Shown: positions 41,167 through 50,592, counted from the stretch's first letter. The stretch: 64,000 nucleotides of DNA from Luteimicrobium sp049844995 (GCF_049844995.1 NZ_JBNCMC010000003.1:310001-374000); one strand, 5' to 3'. Notes: generated by a model not told the origin, from the sequence alone. Program-made: numbers and translations.

Positions 41167-43815
41167 ATGATAGCAGAGGGATCACTATTGGCGAGCGCCC
41201 ATGTCGCAGAACCGTGGCTCAGCGTCGTCTCCGCAATATATGGAGTGGAGCAGTACCTTCCAGAATTCCTGGAGTCACTGGAGGCGCAGGATGACGGCCT
41301 TGACGGCGTCGAGATAATTCTCGTTGACGATGGAGCGACTGACGGTTCCGGACGGATCGCCGACGAGTGGGCTGCACAGCACCCCGCCCACGTCCGCGTC
41401 ATTCACCAGGCCAACGCTGGTCAGTCGGCGGCTCGAAACGCTGGCACGCGAGTTGCTCGGGGTGAATGGGTGACGTATCCGGACCCTGATGACACGCTCG
41501 GCGTCAACTATTTTTCAAAAGTTAGAGCATTCATTAGGGAAAATCCCGCAATCTCGATGGTTGCCACCCACCTCGTAATGCACCACGAGGAGACGAATGT
41601 AAAGAGCGACACGCATCCACTCCGCTATCGCTTCGCGCTCGGGGACCATGTCGTTAACGTGGACCGAGTTTCGGACTATTTCCATCTGCACTGGGCCTCA
41701 TCCTTCCTGCGCCTTGCCGATATTCGGCGGCTGAACCTTCAAGGAGACCCGCGGGTCAAGCCGGTCGGCGAGGACGGTCATTTTATTGGGCGCTACCTCC
41801 TCGGCCAGGACCGGGCCCTCGTCGGAATGCTTGACAGTGTCGAGTATATCTATAGGAAACGCTCAGACGCTTCATCGACTATCGATCGTGCGAAGTTCAT
41901 GCCCGAGCGCTATGTAGATCCTTTGCGATTTGGCCTGCTGGATCTTATCGAGACAGCGAAGCGAACTCACGGGAATGTTCCGAGATGGTTGCAAACTGAA
42001 CTCATTTATGAGTTGCAATGGCTCCTTCGCCCGGATCTCACTGCTGGGGTTGGTAGCCCCACCGCCGCAGATCTCGGAGTCGCAAGCGAGTTTCACAAGC
42101 TCGTGGGCGAGATTTTGAGCCATGTCCCACCGGAGTCGGTGGAGGCGTACCGGGTGACCGGGCTACCCGAACTTATTCGCGTCGCCCTCGCACGTGGCTA
42201 CCGCGGTAAAGCTTGGCACTCGCCCGCTGTGCAGGTTGCTGAATTCGATCACCAGGAGCGATGGGTCAAGTTTCGTTATTGGTATGTGGGTCCAGCTCCG
42301 GCGGAAAAGATCCTCGTCGGTGGAGTGGCAGTCAGTCCGAAGGGGGCCAAACGGCGGCGGGTTGACTTTGCAGGAAAGACCCTCATTTGGGAGCGGATTG
42401 TATGGTTGCCACTTAGGGGGCAGATCGCGTTCGAGCTGGACGGTGTGGCCGTTCCGCTTTCGCGCGACGCGGGACTCTCAACGATGCGGGACGTGCGCGC
42501 GCGCGACGTGGACCGCATGTTTCGGGTCAAGCCGCGATTTGCGGGAGGCGTGAAGAGAAAGCGAGCCTCGTTGTGGACGCGAGCACGCGGGACCTGGCTT
42601 CGTAAATTCGGGCTCGAGGCGCGGAAGGCGCGAAACGCAGCGCTCGTGCAGAAGCTGGCGTCAACGGCGATTGTCGGTCGAATATTCGGCGATGCTTGGG
42701 TCCTGATGGACCGTGATCGGAATTCTTGGGACAACGCGGAGCACCTCTTCAGATACTTGCGCGAATATGACAGGTCTGTGAATGCTTGGTTCGTGGTCCG
42801 AAGGGGTACCGACGACTGGGTGCGTCTAAAACGCGAGGGCTATAGACGAGTTGTATCGTTCGGTTCGCTAACTTGGAAGCTCCTTGCGCTGAACGCAAGA
42901 TTCATGATCTCGTCGCATGCAGATGTCTATGTAGTGCGACCTCCTGAGCTTGCGCCGTATGGTGGGCCACGGTGGCGCTTTGTCTTTTTGCAGCATGGTG
43001 TTATTCATAACGACCTGTCGCAGTGGTTGAACTCGAAGCCAATTCGACTCATGGTGACGACCACGGAGCGCGAAGCGGAATTTGTTGCGGACGACGGGTC
43101 GCCGTTCGTGTTTACTCGGCGCGAGGTTTTGCGTTCGGGACTTCCGCGTCATGATCGACTGGGCCGTGTTGCTCGGGAGTGGGAAGGGCGTCGAGACGTA
43201 ATCCTCGTGGCGCCGACATGGCGGCAGTCCCTGGTTGGCAAGCTCGCGGCGGGTAATCGCGAGCGTGTGGATGCCTTCTTCGATTCGGAATACTTCCACG
43301 CCTGGCAGTCGTTCCTCACTGACCCCCGGTTGGCGGAGTCGGCGCGCACGGCAGGCGCTCGTATCGTATTTCTTCCGCATCCGGAGATGTCACCATATCT
43401 GCACGACTGGGCCGTGCCGGATGGAGTCGAGTTCGCGTCGTACGTTTCGGCGGACGTGCAGGAACTGATTGCCCGTTCGATGGTCGTTGTGACGGACTAT
43501 TCATCCGTCGTGTTCGATGCCGCTGCGGTTCGTCGGCCGGTTGTCTACTTTCAGTTCGATCTGAAGGACACGTATGGCGGTGGACATTTTATTCGTCGAG
43601 GCTATTTTGATTTTGCTACTGACGGATTCGGGCCCGTGGCGGAAGAAAGTGGCGCTGCCGTGATGTTCGTCCGTGAAATTGTGGTCAGGCACGGTGAGGT
43701 CGACCCTGTCTATTTGGATCGGATGGTCCGAGAGTTTCGGGCGCCGGATGGGAAGAATCGTGAGCGGGTTGTGAAAGCGGTTAAGCGGGTTGAAGCCGGT
43801 ATGAAGTGGGCGTAG
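41167..43815 (+). CDS. Bifunctional GT2 glycosyltransferase / CDP-glycerol glycerophosphotransferase family protein with atypically low GC
   Basis: This 882-residue protein has the same layout as its left neighbour, but its GT2 domain looks intact: LSVVSAIYGVEQYLPEFLES, VEIILVDDGATDGSGRIADE near residue 50, and GEWVTYPDPDDTLGVNYFSK near 100 with a proper acidic motif. The middle module (RGYRGKAWHSPAVQVAEFDH) and PF04464 domain (WDNAEHLFRYLREYDRS, WRFVFLQHGVIHNDLSQWLN, LPRHDRLGRV, FLPHPEMSPYLHDW, VVVTDYSSVVFDAAAVRRPV) match the neighbour motif for motif. Base use is strikingly different: positions 41521-41580 have 29 G+C of 60, against 47 of 60 at 40501-40560, and A/T-ending codons are common. 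The ATG at 41167 has AAGGA 7 bases upstream; a TTG at 41113 is an alternative. This looks like a recent import. Confidence 0.87.
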   Translation: MIAEGSLLASAHVAEPWLSVVSAIYGVEQYLPEFLESLEAQDDGLDGVEIILVDDGATDGSGRIADEWAAQHPAHVRVIHQANAGQSAARNAGTRVARGEWVTYPDPDDTLGVNYFSKVRAFIRENPAISMVATHLVMHHEETNVKSDTHPLRYRFALGDHVVNVDRVSDYFHLHWASSFLRLADIRRLNLQGDPRVKPVGEDGHFIGRYLLGQDRALVGMLDSVEYIYRKRSDASSTIDRAKFMPERYVDPLRFGLLDLIETAKRTHGNVPRWLQTELIYELQWLLRPDLTAGVGSPTAADLGVASEFHKLVGEILSHVPPESVEAYRVTGLPELIRVALARGYRGKAWHSPAVQVAEFDHQERWVKFRYWYVGPAPAEKILVGGVAVSPKGAKRRRVDFAGKTLIWERIVWLPLRGQIAFELDGVAVPLSRDAGLSTMRDVRARDVDRMFRVKPRFAGGVKRKRASLWTRARGTWLRKFGLEARKARNAALVQKLASTAIVGRIFGDAWVLMDRDRNSWDNAEHLFRYLREYDRSVNAWFVVRRGTDDWVRLKREGYRRVVSFGSLTWKLLALNARFMISSHADVYVVRPPELAPYGGPRWRFVFLQHGVIHNDLSQWLNSKPIRLMVTTTEREAEFVADDGSPFVFTRREVLRSGLPRHDRLGRVAREWEGRRDVILVAPTWRQSLVGKLAAGNRERVDAFFDSEYFHAWQSFLTDPRLAESARTAGARIVFLPHPEMSPYLHDWAVPDGVEFASYVSADVQELIARSMVVVTDYSSVVFDAAAVRRPVVYFQFDLKDTYGGGHFIRRGYFDFATDGFGPVAEESGAAVMFVREIVVRHGEVDPVYLDRMVREFRAPDGKNRERVVKAVKRVEAGMKWA

Positions 43816-43892
43816 ATCCAGCGGTCGAGGATTGCCGAGTATTGCCGGGACGAGCGGCCGAACGGGGCCTTTGTCGAAATGTTGGGGAGTCT

Positions 43893-45509
43893 ATGTCCGT
43901 CGTCGCCAGCGAATGGCGTTTTGAGTTGCGGCGGCCATCCAGGCGCCGCCGCCCACTGTGGCCGGCGTTCGGATTGGTGCTGGCCGTTCTGCTGGGGAGT
44001 GCGCTCGGCGCCGCGCCCGTCGCGGAGGCGGCCAAGGTGTCGGTGGATGCGCACCTGTCGACGAGCACGTACCTGCGCGGGCAGACCGTCGCGGTCGCGG
44101 GCACGGCGCGAGGAGTGTCGAAGGGCACGAAGGTCCGGCTCGAGCGGTCGGTCGGGAGCAGCTGGCGGTCAGCGGTCGCAGGCAAGACGACGACGGCGGC
44201 CGGCGCGTACCGCATGCAGGTCGCGATGAGCTCCACGGCGTTGAGGTCCGGGACCCACCACCTGCGCGTGGTGGTGCTCGGCGCCACGGGCAAGGTCAAG
44301 GCGGTCAGCTCCCGGATGACCCTGCGCCATGCCACGTGCACGGCTTCGGCACGGCCGTCAGCGATCTCCGTCAGCTTCACGCAGGCCACAGCGTCCAGCG
44401 GGGCTGCTCTCGCGAACAAGATCAAGGGTTCGATCTGTGCCGCGGCGAACGGCGCGACCGTGACGGTCTCGATGTACATCCTGAACAAGAACGACGCCCG
44501 CGCGAAGCTCATCCTCGACGCCCTTCGCTACGTGCACGCCGAGCGTGGCGTCGGCATCCGGTTCGTGCTGGAGACCGGGGTCAACGACTTCGGCGGGATC
44601 CCCGCGTCGACGGTGTCTTACCTGCGCAGCTTCGCGCGGGTGACGACGTGCCGGTTCGGGTGTGGCCCGACCGTCAAGATGCACGACAAGCTCCTGGCGA
44701 TCTCCGACACGCGGTGGCGCTCGGGCACGGATCCGCTCGTCGTCATGGGGTCGGCCAACTGGTCCGACCGGCAGTTCGACATCTACTGGCAGACCGAGAC
44801 CTTCTTCTACGGCGACCGCTCCCTGTACCGCGACGCCGTCGCTCACCAGGCACGCATGCGGACCTGCGGAGCCGGGCTCTGCTCCACCATCCGCTCGGTG
44901 CTCGGCGCGCCCTGGGTGCGGGGCAGCCGCGGCTACTGGGGCGTCAGCGGTGACCCCGTGCTGCCCGGATCGGCCGGGTCGGGCCTCACATACCAGTACC
45001 TGCCTGCCGTCACCAGCCGCGACAACGTGGTCGACACGCTCAAGAGCGTGACGTGCCACGCCGGCGGCACGGTCCGCGTGGCGATGTTCACGACCACGGA
45101 CTGGCGGGCACGCACGATCGGGACGCAGCTCGGAAGGCTCCGCAAGGAGGGCTGCGACGTCCGGGTCGTCGCCGGGCAGGGGACGCGTGCCCCGACCGCG
45201 GCGAGCGCGATCAGCGCCCTGCACAAGGCGAGCGGCGTGGCGCCCCGGTGCGTCTACGGCATGCATGCCAAGTACGTGGCGCTGCGGGGGGTCGAGGTCC
45301 ACGGCAAGCGCGGGCAGTCGATGGTCCTGGACGGCTCCGAGAACTGGACGACCGCGGCGCTCCGGACGAACGACGAGAGCGAGTTCGTGCTGTCGACCGC
45401 GACCGCCACGACGTCGCGCGCCACGCTCATCCGCCAGGTTGCCCAGGCGTACACGACGCAGTGGGGCAAGATCGGCGCTCACGCGGCGCCGTGCGGTTCG
45501 ATCTCCTGA
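43893..45509 (+). CDS. Secreted phospholipase D-like domain protein
   Basis: This 538-residue exported protein has a signal peptide at about residues 15-48 (arginines, then LWPAFGLVLAVLLGSALG, cleavage near PVAEAA) and a beta-sandwich at ~50-150. Two PLD-type halves follow. The first has MHDKLLAISD near 267 and GSANWSDRQFDIYW near 286; the second has MHAKYVALRG near 457 and DGSENWTTAALRTNDESEF near 479. These are HxK...GSxN motifs, but the second lacks the Asp, so it may be a degenerate or non-lipase member. Phosphodiester-bond cleavage or transfer in teichoic acid is an attractive role given the neighbours, but that is inference. The ATG follows GGGGAG by 4 bases. GC content returns to normal at this gene. 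Confidence 0.78.
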   Translation: MSVVASEWRFELRRPSRRRRPLWPAFGLVLAVLLGSALGAAPVAEAAKVSVDAHLSTSTYLRGQTVAVAGTARGVSKGTKVRLERSVGSSWRSAVAGKTTTAAGAYRMQVAMSSTALRSGTHHLRVVVLGATGKVKAVSSRMTLRHATCTASARPSAISVSFTQATASSGAALANKIKGSICAAANGATVTVSMYILNKNDARAKLILDALRYVHAERGVGIRFVLETGVNDFGGIPASTVSYLRSFARVTTCRFGCGPTVKMHDKLLAISDTRWRSGTDPLVVMGSANWSDRQFDIYWQTETFFYGDRSLYRDAVAHQARMRTCGAGLCSTIRSVLGAPWVRGSRGYWGVSGDPVLPGSAGSGLTYQYLPAVTSRDNVVDTLKSVTCHAGGTVRVAMFTTTDWRARTIGTQLGRLRKEGCDVRVVAGQGTRAPTAASAISALHKASGVAPRCVYGMHAKYVALRGVEVHGKRGQSMVLDGSENWTTAALRTNDESEFVLSTATATTSRATLIRQVAQAYTTQWGKIGAHAAPCGSIS

Positions 45510-45531
45510 CCGACCGCACTGCACGGGGCTT

Positions 45532-48357
45532 TCAGCCGCTGACGCGCACCCAGGTGCCGCAGCCGTCCGAGTAGAAGCCCCGGTCCGACGACCGGAGGGT
45601 GACGGTCGTCGGACCGCTCGCGTAGCCGTCCCTGCTCACGCTCCTCGTGGTGCCGAGGAAGTCCGCGTCGATCGCCCAGTAGCAGCCCAGCGCGCCCTTC
45701 GACGGTCCGGACGTGCGGTAGGTGCCGGCGCGCAGCTGGCCGCCGATCACCGCGACGCCGCTGCCGGCCGCGCTCGTCGCAGGTGCGCCCAGCGCCGCAT
45801 AGCGGGTCCACGTGCCACAGCCAGTCGTCGCGAAGTAGCGGTCGGTGGCGGCGATGGTGACGACGCGCCGGCCCGAGCCGAAGTCGTTGGCGAGCACGCC
45901 GGTCAGCGAGTCGCCAGACGAGGACCGGCGCTCCCAGTAGCACGCCTCCGCGCTCGCGCTCGAGACGTACGTCCCGGCGGCGATCTGACGGCCCACCACG
46001 AACGCCCCGTTGGTGGTCAGCGCCGGCTTGGGCCCGTAGATGACGGGGGTGCGGGTGCTGGTGCGGGTGGTGGTGGTGTAGGTGCCGCGTTTGCCGGTGA
46101 CGGTCACGGTGATGTGGTGGTGGTAGTCCGCCGCAGCGAGCTTGTAGGTGGAGTGTGTCGCACCTGAGATCGCCTTCCCGTCACGCTTCCACCGGTAGGA
46201 GATCGATGCCTTCGGCGACCAGGCCGTCACGTGGGCGGTGAGGGTGGAGTACACGCGGGTGGTCCCGGTGATGGTGGGGGCGTAGGTGCGGGTGAAGGGC
46301 GCGGTGATGTAGACCGACGCGCTGGTGCGGGTGCGGGTGGTGTATCCGGTGCGCTTGCCGGTGATGGTGACGGTGAGGTGCTTGCCGCGGTCGGCGGTGG
46401 TTGTCTTGTAGGTCGAGTGGGTGGCGCCGGGGATCGGGTGCCCGTTGCGCTTCCACCGGTAGGTCAGGTGGGCGGACGGCTTCCAGGTGCCGGTCGAGGC
46501 CTTGAGGGTGTGGCGGGTCTGGTGGGTGCCGGTGATGCGGGGGGTGGGGGCGGAGAGGTATCCGTAGCCGATGGTCTTCGCGGGGCTGGTCCGGACGGCC
46601 GTGGTGTAGCCGGTGCGCTTGGCGGTGATGGTGACGGTGAGCTTGTGGCCTCGGTAGGACGCGGACGGGGTGTAGGTCGAGCGGGTGGCGCCGGTGATGG
46701 TGTGGCCGTTCTGCTTCCACTGGTAGGTGAACGAGGCGGCCGGTGACCAGGTGCCCACGGATGCCTTGACGGGGTTGCCGACGCGGACGGTTCCGGTGAT
46801 GGCGGGGGTGGTGGTGCGGGTGAAGGTGCCGTAGCCGATGGTCGTGGTCGCGGTGCTGGTCCGTGACACGGTGGTGTAGCCGGCGAGTGTCCCGGTCACG
46901 GTGAGCGTGATCTTGGTGCCGCGGTCGGCTGCGGTCAGCAGGTAGGTGGTCTTCGTCGCCCCCGAGACCGACGAGCCGTTGCGCTTCCACTGGTAGCCGA
47001 GCTTGGTGCCCGTGGTCCAGCTCCCGGCGTGGGCGGTGAGGGTCGCGCCCACCTTCGTGGTTCCGGTGATCGTGGGTGTCGTCGCGCCGAAGGTCGCGGC
47101 CTTGACGGTCACGGACGACGGCGTCGTGGTCGTTGTTGCGTCGTTGTAGCCGTTGGCGTGCGCGGTGATCTGGACGGACACCTTCCGGCCGTTGTCGGCG
47201 GCCGTGAGCTTGTACGAGCGTGCGCCGGTCCCGATCTTGGTGGCGTCGCGGTACCACTGGTAGGTGTACGTGGTGTCGGGCGCCGACCACGAGCCGGTCG
47301 TGACCGTGAGGGTCTGGCCCACGACCGGCGTCCCTGACAGGACGGGTGCCTGGGTCGCGGCGAGGCGCCCCACGGCCACCTTGCCGGCGGAGGTCGTCGT
47401 GGACGTGCCGCGATAGCCCGCCAGCGTGCCGGCGACCGTGACCGAGAGCTCCCGCCCGAGACCGGCCGCGGCGGGCGTGTACGACGCCGCGGTCGCGCCC
47501 TCGATCGGCGTGCCGTCCAGGTTCCACCGATACGTCGCGTCCGGCGCGGGCTCCCAGCCCGACACGTCGGCTGTGACCGTCGATCCGACCCTCGCCGCAC
47601 CGGCGATCGTCACGGTCGTCGCCGTAAAGTCGTGAGCCGTGTCCGGCGTGTCCGGCGAGTCCGGCGCGTCCGGTGTGTCGGGGGCGTCGGGCGTCTCGGG
47701 TTCACCCGACTGCTCGAACACGTAGGTGGCCCCGGCGACGTCGAGCGACGCGAGCGTGGCCTGCGCGTCCGGCGTGCCCGAGCCGAGCGAGACACCCACG
47801 TCCCGGATCTCGGCCGTCGCCAGGGCCGTCCGCCAGGCGGCGAAGGTGTGCGTGTCCGGGTTGGCGTCCTTGAGCGTCTGGGCCGAGTCGCGGGACAGGC
47901 CCCAGTCGTCGTCGCCGTACCTCACGAGAGTGAAGTAGTGGTCGGCGTCGTAGGCACCGTCACCGTCCGCGTCGCCCCGCACCTGCAGACCCAGCGGCGC
48001 GCCGGCCTGCGTGAGGCGCGGCTCGCTCGCGAGGGACCCGAGGGGCGCCCGCACGGCGATCAGGGCGACGGCCTGCGACGCGTCGGACGAGCCGGTGCTC
48101 AGCGCGAGGCCGCCGTCCGCGAAGCCGACCTCGGCGCCGTCGTGCGACTCCCCGACGAACGCGATGCTCGGGTCGGTGGACTCCCACGCAGCCCGGAAGG
48201 CGGCGTCCTCCACGAAGCTCGAGGTCTCGAGGGCTCCGACGCGTACGGGCGGGGGACCGGCCGCTTCCGCGCTCGCGACGGTGGCCGGCGCGACGAGGAT
48301 CAGCGCGGCGGCGACTCCCGCGACGAGGCGTGCGCGGGCAGGCAGGGAGGAAGTCAC
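45532..48357 (-). CDS. Large secreted protein with six Ig-like repeats and two Cys-containing C-terminal modules
   Basis: This 941-residue protein starts with a signal peptide (GTG start, GGAG 6 bases upstream; cleavage near ASAEA at residue 33). An N-terminal domain (about 35-225) ends in a Pro/Asp-rich linker. Six tandem repeats of about 88 residues follow (about 240-770). Each has a ITGTxxVGxTLxA strand, a TYQWKRNG-like Trp turn and an LTVTITGKRTGY strand, the pattern of bacterial Ig-like surface repeats. The C-terminus holds two copies of a ~75-residue module ending in GCGTW, each with a conserved CYW and an internal RAGTY-like start. No anchor motif is visible, so it may bind wall polymer non-covalently. 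Repeats 2-6 are nearly identical in DNA to those at 56837-58160. Confidence 0.8.
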   Translation of the reverse strand: MTSSLPARARLVAGVAAALILVAPATVASAEAAGPPPVRVGALETSSFVEDAAFRAAWESTDPSIAFVGESHDGAEVGFADGGLALSTGSSDASQAVALIAVRAPLGSLASEPRLTQAGAPLGLQVRGDADGDGAYDADHYFTLVRYGDDDWGLSRDSAQTLKDANPDTHTFAAWRTALATAEIRDVGVSLGSGTPDAQATLASLDVAGATYVFEQSGEPETPDAPDTPDAPDSPDTPDTAHDFTATTVTIAGAARVGSTVTADVSGWEPAPDATYRWNLDGTPIEGATAASYTPAAAGLGRELSVTVAGTLAGYRGTSTTTSAGKVAVGRLAATQAPVLSGTPVVGQTLTVTTGSWSAPDTTYTYQWYRDATKIGTGARSYKLTAADNGRKVSVQITAHANGYNDATTTTTPSSVTVKAATFGATTPTITGTTKVGATLTAHAGSWTTGTKLGYQWKRNGSSVSGATKTTYLLTAADRGTKITLTVTGTLAGYTTVSRTSTATTTIGYGTFTRTTTPAITGTVRVGNPVKASVGTWSPAASFTYQWKQNGHTITGATRSTYTPSASYRGHKLTVTITAKRTGYTTAVRTSPAKTIGYGYLSAPTPRITGTHQTRHTLKASTGTWKPSAHLTYRWKRNGHPIPGATHSTYKTTTADRGKHLTVTITGKRTGYTTRTRTSASVYITAPFTRTYAPTITGTTRVYSTLTAHVTAWSPKASISYRWKRDGKAISGATHSTYKLAAADYHHHITVTVTGKRGTYTTTTRTSTRTPVIYGPKPALTTNGAFVVGRQIAAGTYVSSASAEACYWERRSSSGDSLTGVLANDFGSGRRVVTIAATDRYFATTGCGTWTRYAALGAPATSAAGSGVAVIGGQLRAGTYRTSGPSKGALGCYWAIDADFLGTTRSVSRDGYASGPTTVTLRSSDRGFYSDGCGTWVRVSG
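46028..47351 (-). repeat. 1.3 kb direct repeat, copy 1
   Basis: This block is collinear and near-identical by eye with 56837-58160, with a constant offset of 10,809 bases and no net insertion or deletion. Both copies lie on the minus strand and encode Ig-like repeats 2-6 of two surface proteins. The flanks (N- and C-terminal domains) are unrelated or only distantly similar, so the block has been homogenised by gene conversion or copied recently. Confidence 0.85.
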
Positions 48358-48425
48358 GGGGTTCTCCGGGTGGTGACGAGAGACGAGGGGACAGTGGCGT
48401 CAGCGGATCGCTGTCGCGGGGGAGA

Positions 48426-50516
48426 TCACTCCCCGAGCGCTCGGGCGAGCGGCGCCTCGATGTCCGGCTCGAGGGTACGCGAGAACGTGGCGGACATGTG
48501 TCCCTGGTCGAAGTACGCGATCACACCGCCGACGACGCCGTAGCAGGTGCCGTCCTTGCAGAACCGCCGCGTCAGGTCGAGGGTGCTGACCTTGCCGGAC
48601 GTGTCCGCCTCGGCCGCTTCGAACAGCGGGTCCCGGATGAGTGCGGTCTTCTCGGGATCCGCGCAGGCCGCGAGGTCGGTGCTGCTCTGCGCGACGCAGT
48701 CAGGGACGGACTGCTGGTGGAACGGCACGTCGCGGAGGACGAGCGCGGGCACTCCGGCGCGGGTCCAGGTCTGGAGCGTCTTCGCGTACAGGCCGCGCGC
48801 CACGTCGCCGCGGTCCGCCTTGGACACGCCCTTGAGCTGGAGCCAGGTGCGGTCGGCGATGACGACGAGGTCGTAGTGGCCGTTCGCGACCGACGCCACC
48901 TGCCACCGTGCGAGCTTGCGGCAGTTCTCGCCGTCCGACGCGGGCCCGATGAGCTGGACGGCGTCCACCGTGTAGCACTGGGACGCGAGGTAGGTGGTGA
49001 CCTGCCACCCGTTCTTCTTCGCGAGGTCGGCGAGCGCCGGCTGCCAGTACCCGGCGTGGGAGTTGCCGACCAGCGCGATCCGCTTGGTCGGGTTCTTCGC
49101 GCCGTACGTGCAGGTCTTGCGCGACGTGAATGGCTGCGAGTTCCAGCAGCCGTCCTCGTAGACCTGGGCCTTGTCCGTCTTCGCGAACGTCGCCGGTGTC
49201 AGGAGCTCGTCGCCCACGAAGTCGCACGAGCCCTTGCGCGCGGCGGCCGCGCCGAAGCAGGTGGAGTCGGCGTGCAGCGCCTCCGCCACGGCGTCCTGCG
49301 CCTGCTGCGCGACGCGCTCCTCGTGGACGCGCACGGCCGTGGCCGCAGACACGGTGACGCCCATGAGGAGCGCGCCGACGAGGAACGTCCGCCACACGGG
49401 CCGCGCCAGGCCGCGGCTGCGGCGCACGGGGTCCTCGACGGCCACCTTGGTGACCCAGGCGAGGAGGAACGCGCCGACGACGAGCGCGATCTTCGCGGGC
49501 CAGTACACGTCGTGACCGAGCACGAACGGCGCGACGACGATCAGCGGCCAGTGCCACAGGTAGATCGAGTACGAGACGTCGCCCGCGAGCTGGACGCCCC
49601 GGAGGCTCCACAGCCGGTCGGGTGACCCGTCGACGTCGTCGGCGGTCGCTGCGATGACAGCCGCCGCTCCGGCCGTCGGCAGGAGCGCGGCGATGCCGGG
49701 GAAGGGCGTGGCGGCGTCGTACAGGAGCGCTGCCGCGACGATCGCCGTGAGCCCGAGCCAGGCGAGGGGCGCCCGGGCGGCGCGCGGCACGAGCCTGAAC
49801 CCGCGGACCGCCGCGAGCGCCACCAGCCCGCCGAGCGCGAGCTCCCACATGCGGGTCGGCGTCACGAAGTACGCGGGCGCCGGGTTCGTCGCGGTGTCAC
49901 GGAGCGAGTAGGCGAGCGAGGCCACGAACACCGCGACGAGGCCGGTCTCGACCCACGGGAACCGGACGCGGAAGCGGCGAGCGCACCACAGGGCCGCCCC
50001 GATCACGAGCGGCCAGACGATGTAGAACTGCTCCTCGACCGAGAGCGACCAGTAGTGCTGGACCGGCGTGTGCAGGTCGTCGGCGGCGAAGTAGTCCGTG
50101 GCCGAGCGGGCGAGGGCCCAGTTCTCCGCGTACACGGCAGCGGCGGCGGTCTCGTGGGCGATCCGGGGGAGCGCCGTCGCCGGGAGGAACGCCACGCTCG
50201 CGGCGAGGCTCACGAGCAGGACGAGCGTCGCGGCGGGTAGAAGGCGGCGTACCCGGCGACCCCAGAAGGCGGCGAGGTCGGCCCAGCGCTGCGGGGGCCT
50301 GGAGGCCAGGTGAGACGTGATGAGGAAGCCGGAGATCACGAAGAAGACGTCGACGCCGATGTATCCGCCGGGCAGGCGCGCCGGCCAGAAGTGCGAGAGG
50401 ACCACGAGAGCGACGGCGAGCGCGCGGAGCCCTTGGATGTCCCGGCGGGCCTTGGAGGCGGGCCCTCGACGGGCCCGAGCGGGCGCCTCGGCATGGTCGG
50501 TGCTGGTGAGCGTCAT
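48426..50516 (-). CDS. OafA/YrhL-like acyltransferase with C-terminal SGNH domain
   Basis: This 696-residue membrane protein probably O-acetylates a surface polysaccharide. The acyltransferase-3 domain has RRDIQGLRALAVALVVLSHF near residue 24 with the catalytic His, YIGVDVFFVISGFLITSHLA near 52, and about ten spans to ~400. The extracellular SGNH domain carries the nucleophile in RIALVGNSHAGYW near 492 and the Asp/His dyad in YFDQGHMSATFSRT near 670. Several cysteines (HADSTCFG, GSCDF, DGCWNS, KTCTYG) suggest disulphides. The ATG at 50516 has GAGGA just upstream. It reads towards the repeat-protein gene, 68 bases away, and the two may share a transcript. Confidence 0.9.
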   Translation of the reverse strand: MTLTSTDHAEAPARARRGPASKARRDIQGLRALAVALVVLSHFWPARLPGGYIGVDVFFVISGFLITSHLASRPPQRWADLAAFWGRRVRRLLPAATLVLLVSLAASVAFLPATALPRIAHETAAAAVYAENWALARSATDYFAADDLHTPVQHYWSLSVEEQFYIVWPLVIGAALWCARRFRVRFPWVETGLVAVFVASLAYSLRDTATNPAPAYFVTPTRMWELALGGLVALAAVRGFRLVPRAARAPLAWLGLTAIVAAALLYDAATPFPGIAALLPTAGAAAVIAATADDVDGSPDRLWSLRGVQLAGDVSYSIYLWHWPLIVVAPFVLGHDVYWPAKIALVVGAFLLAWVTKVAVEDPVRRSRGLARPVWRTFLVGALLMGVTVSAATAVRVHEERVAQQAQDAVAEALHADSTCFGAAAARKGSCDFVGDELLTPATFAKTDKAQVYEDGCWNSQPFTSRKTCTYGAKNPTKRIALVGNSHAGYWQPALADLAKKNGWQVTTYLASQCYTVDAVQLIGPASDGENCRKLARWQVASVANGHYDLVVIADRTWLQLKGVSKADRGDVARGLYAKTLQTWTRAGVPALVLRDVPFHQQSVPDCVAQSSTDLAACADPEKTALIRDPLFEAAEADTSGKVSTLDLTRRFCKDGTCYGVVGGVIAYFDQGHMSATFSRTLEPDIEAPLARALGE

Positions 50517-50592
50517 GAGTCCTCGTGGAGCTGTCCGGCACGGAGGACCTGCGGGCGCCCCTGCCACGTGTGGTGTCGCGTGCTGCAGCGAG

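Noticed and set aside
38423..43815. Treating the two adjacent GT2/PF04464 genes as a recent tandem duplication
   Set aside because: Their base composition and codon use differ strongly and the proteins have many substitutions, so separate origins are more likely.
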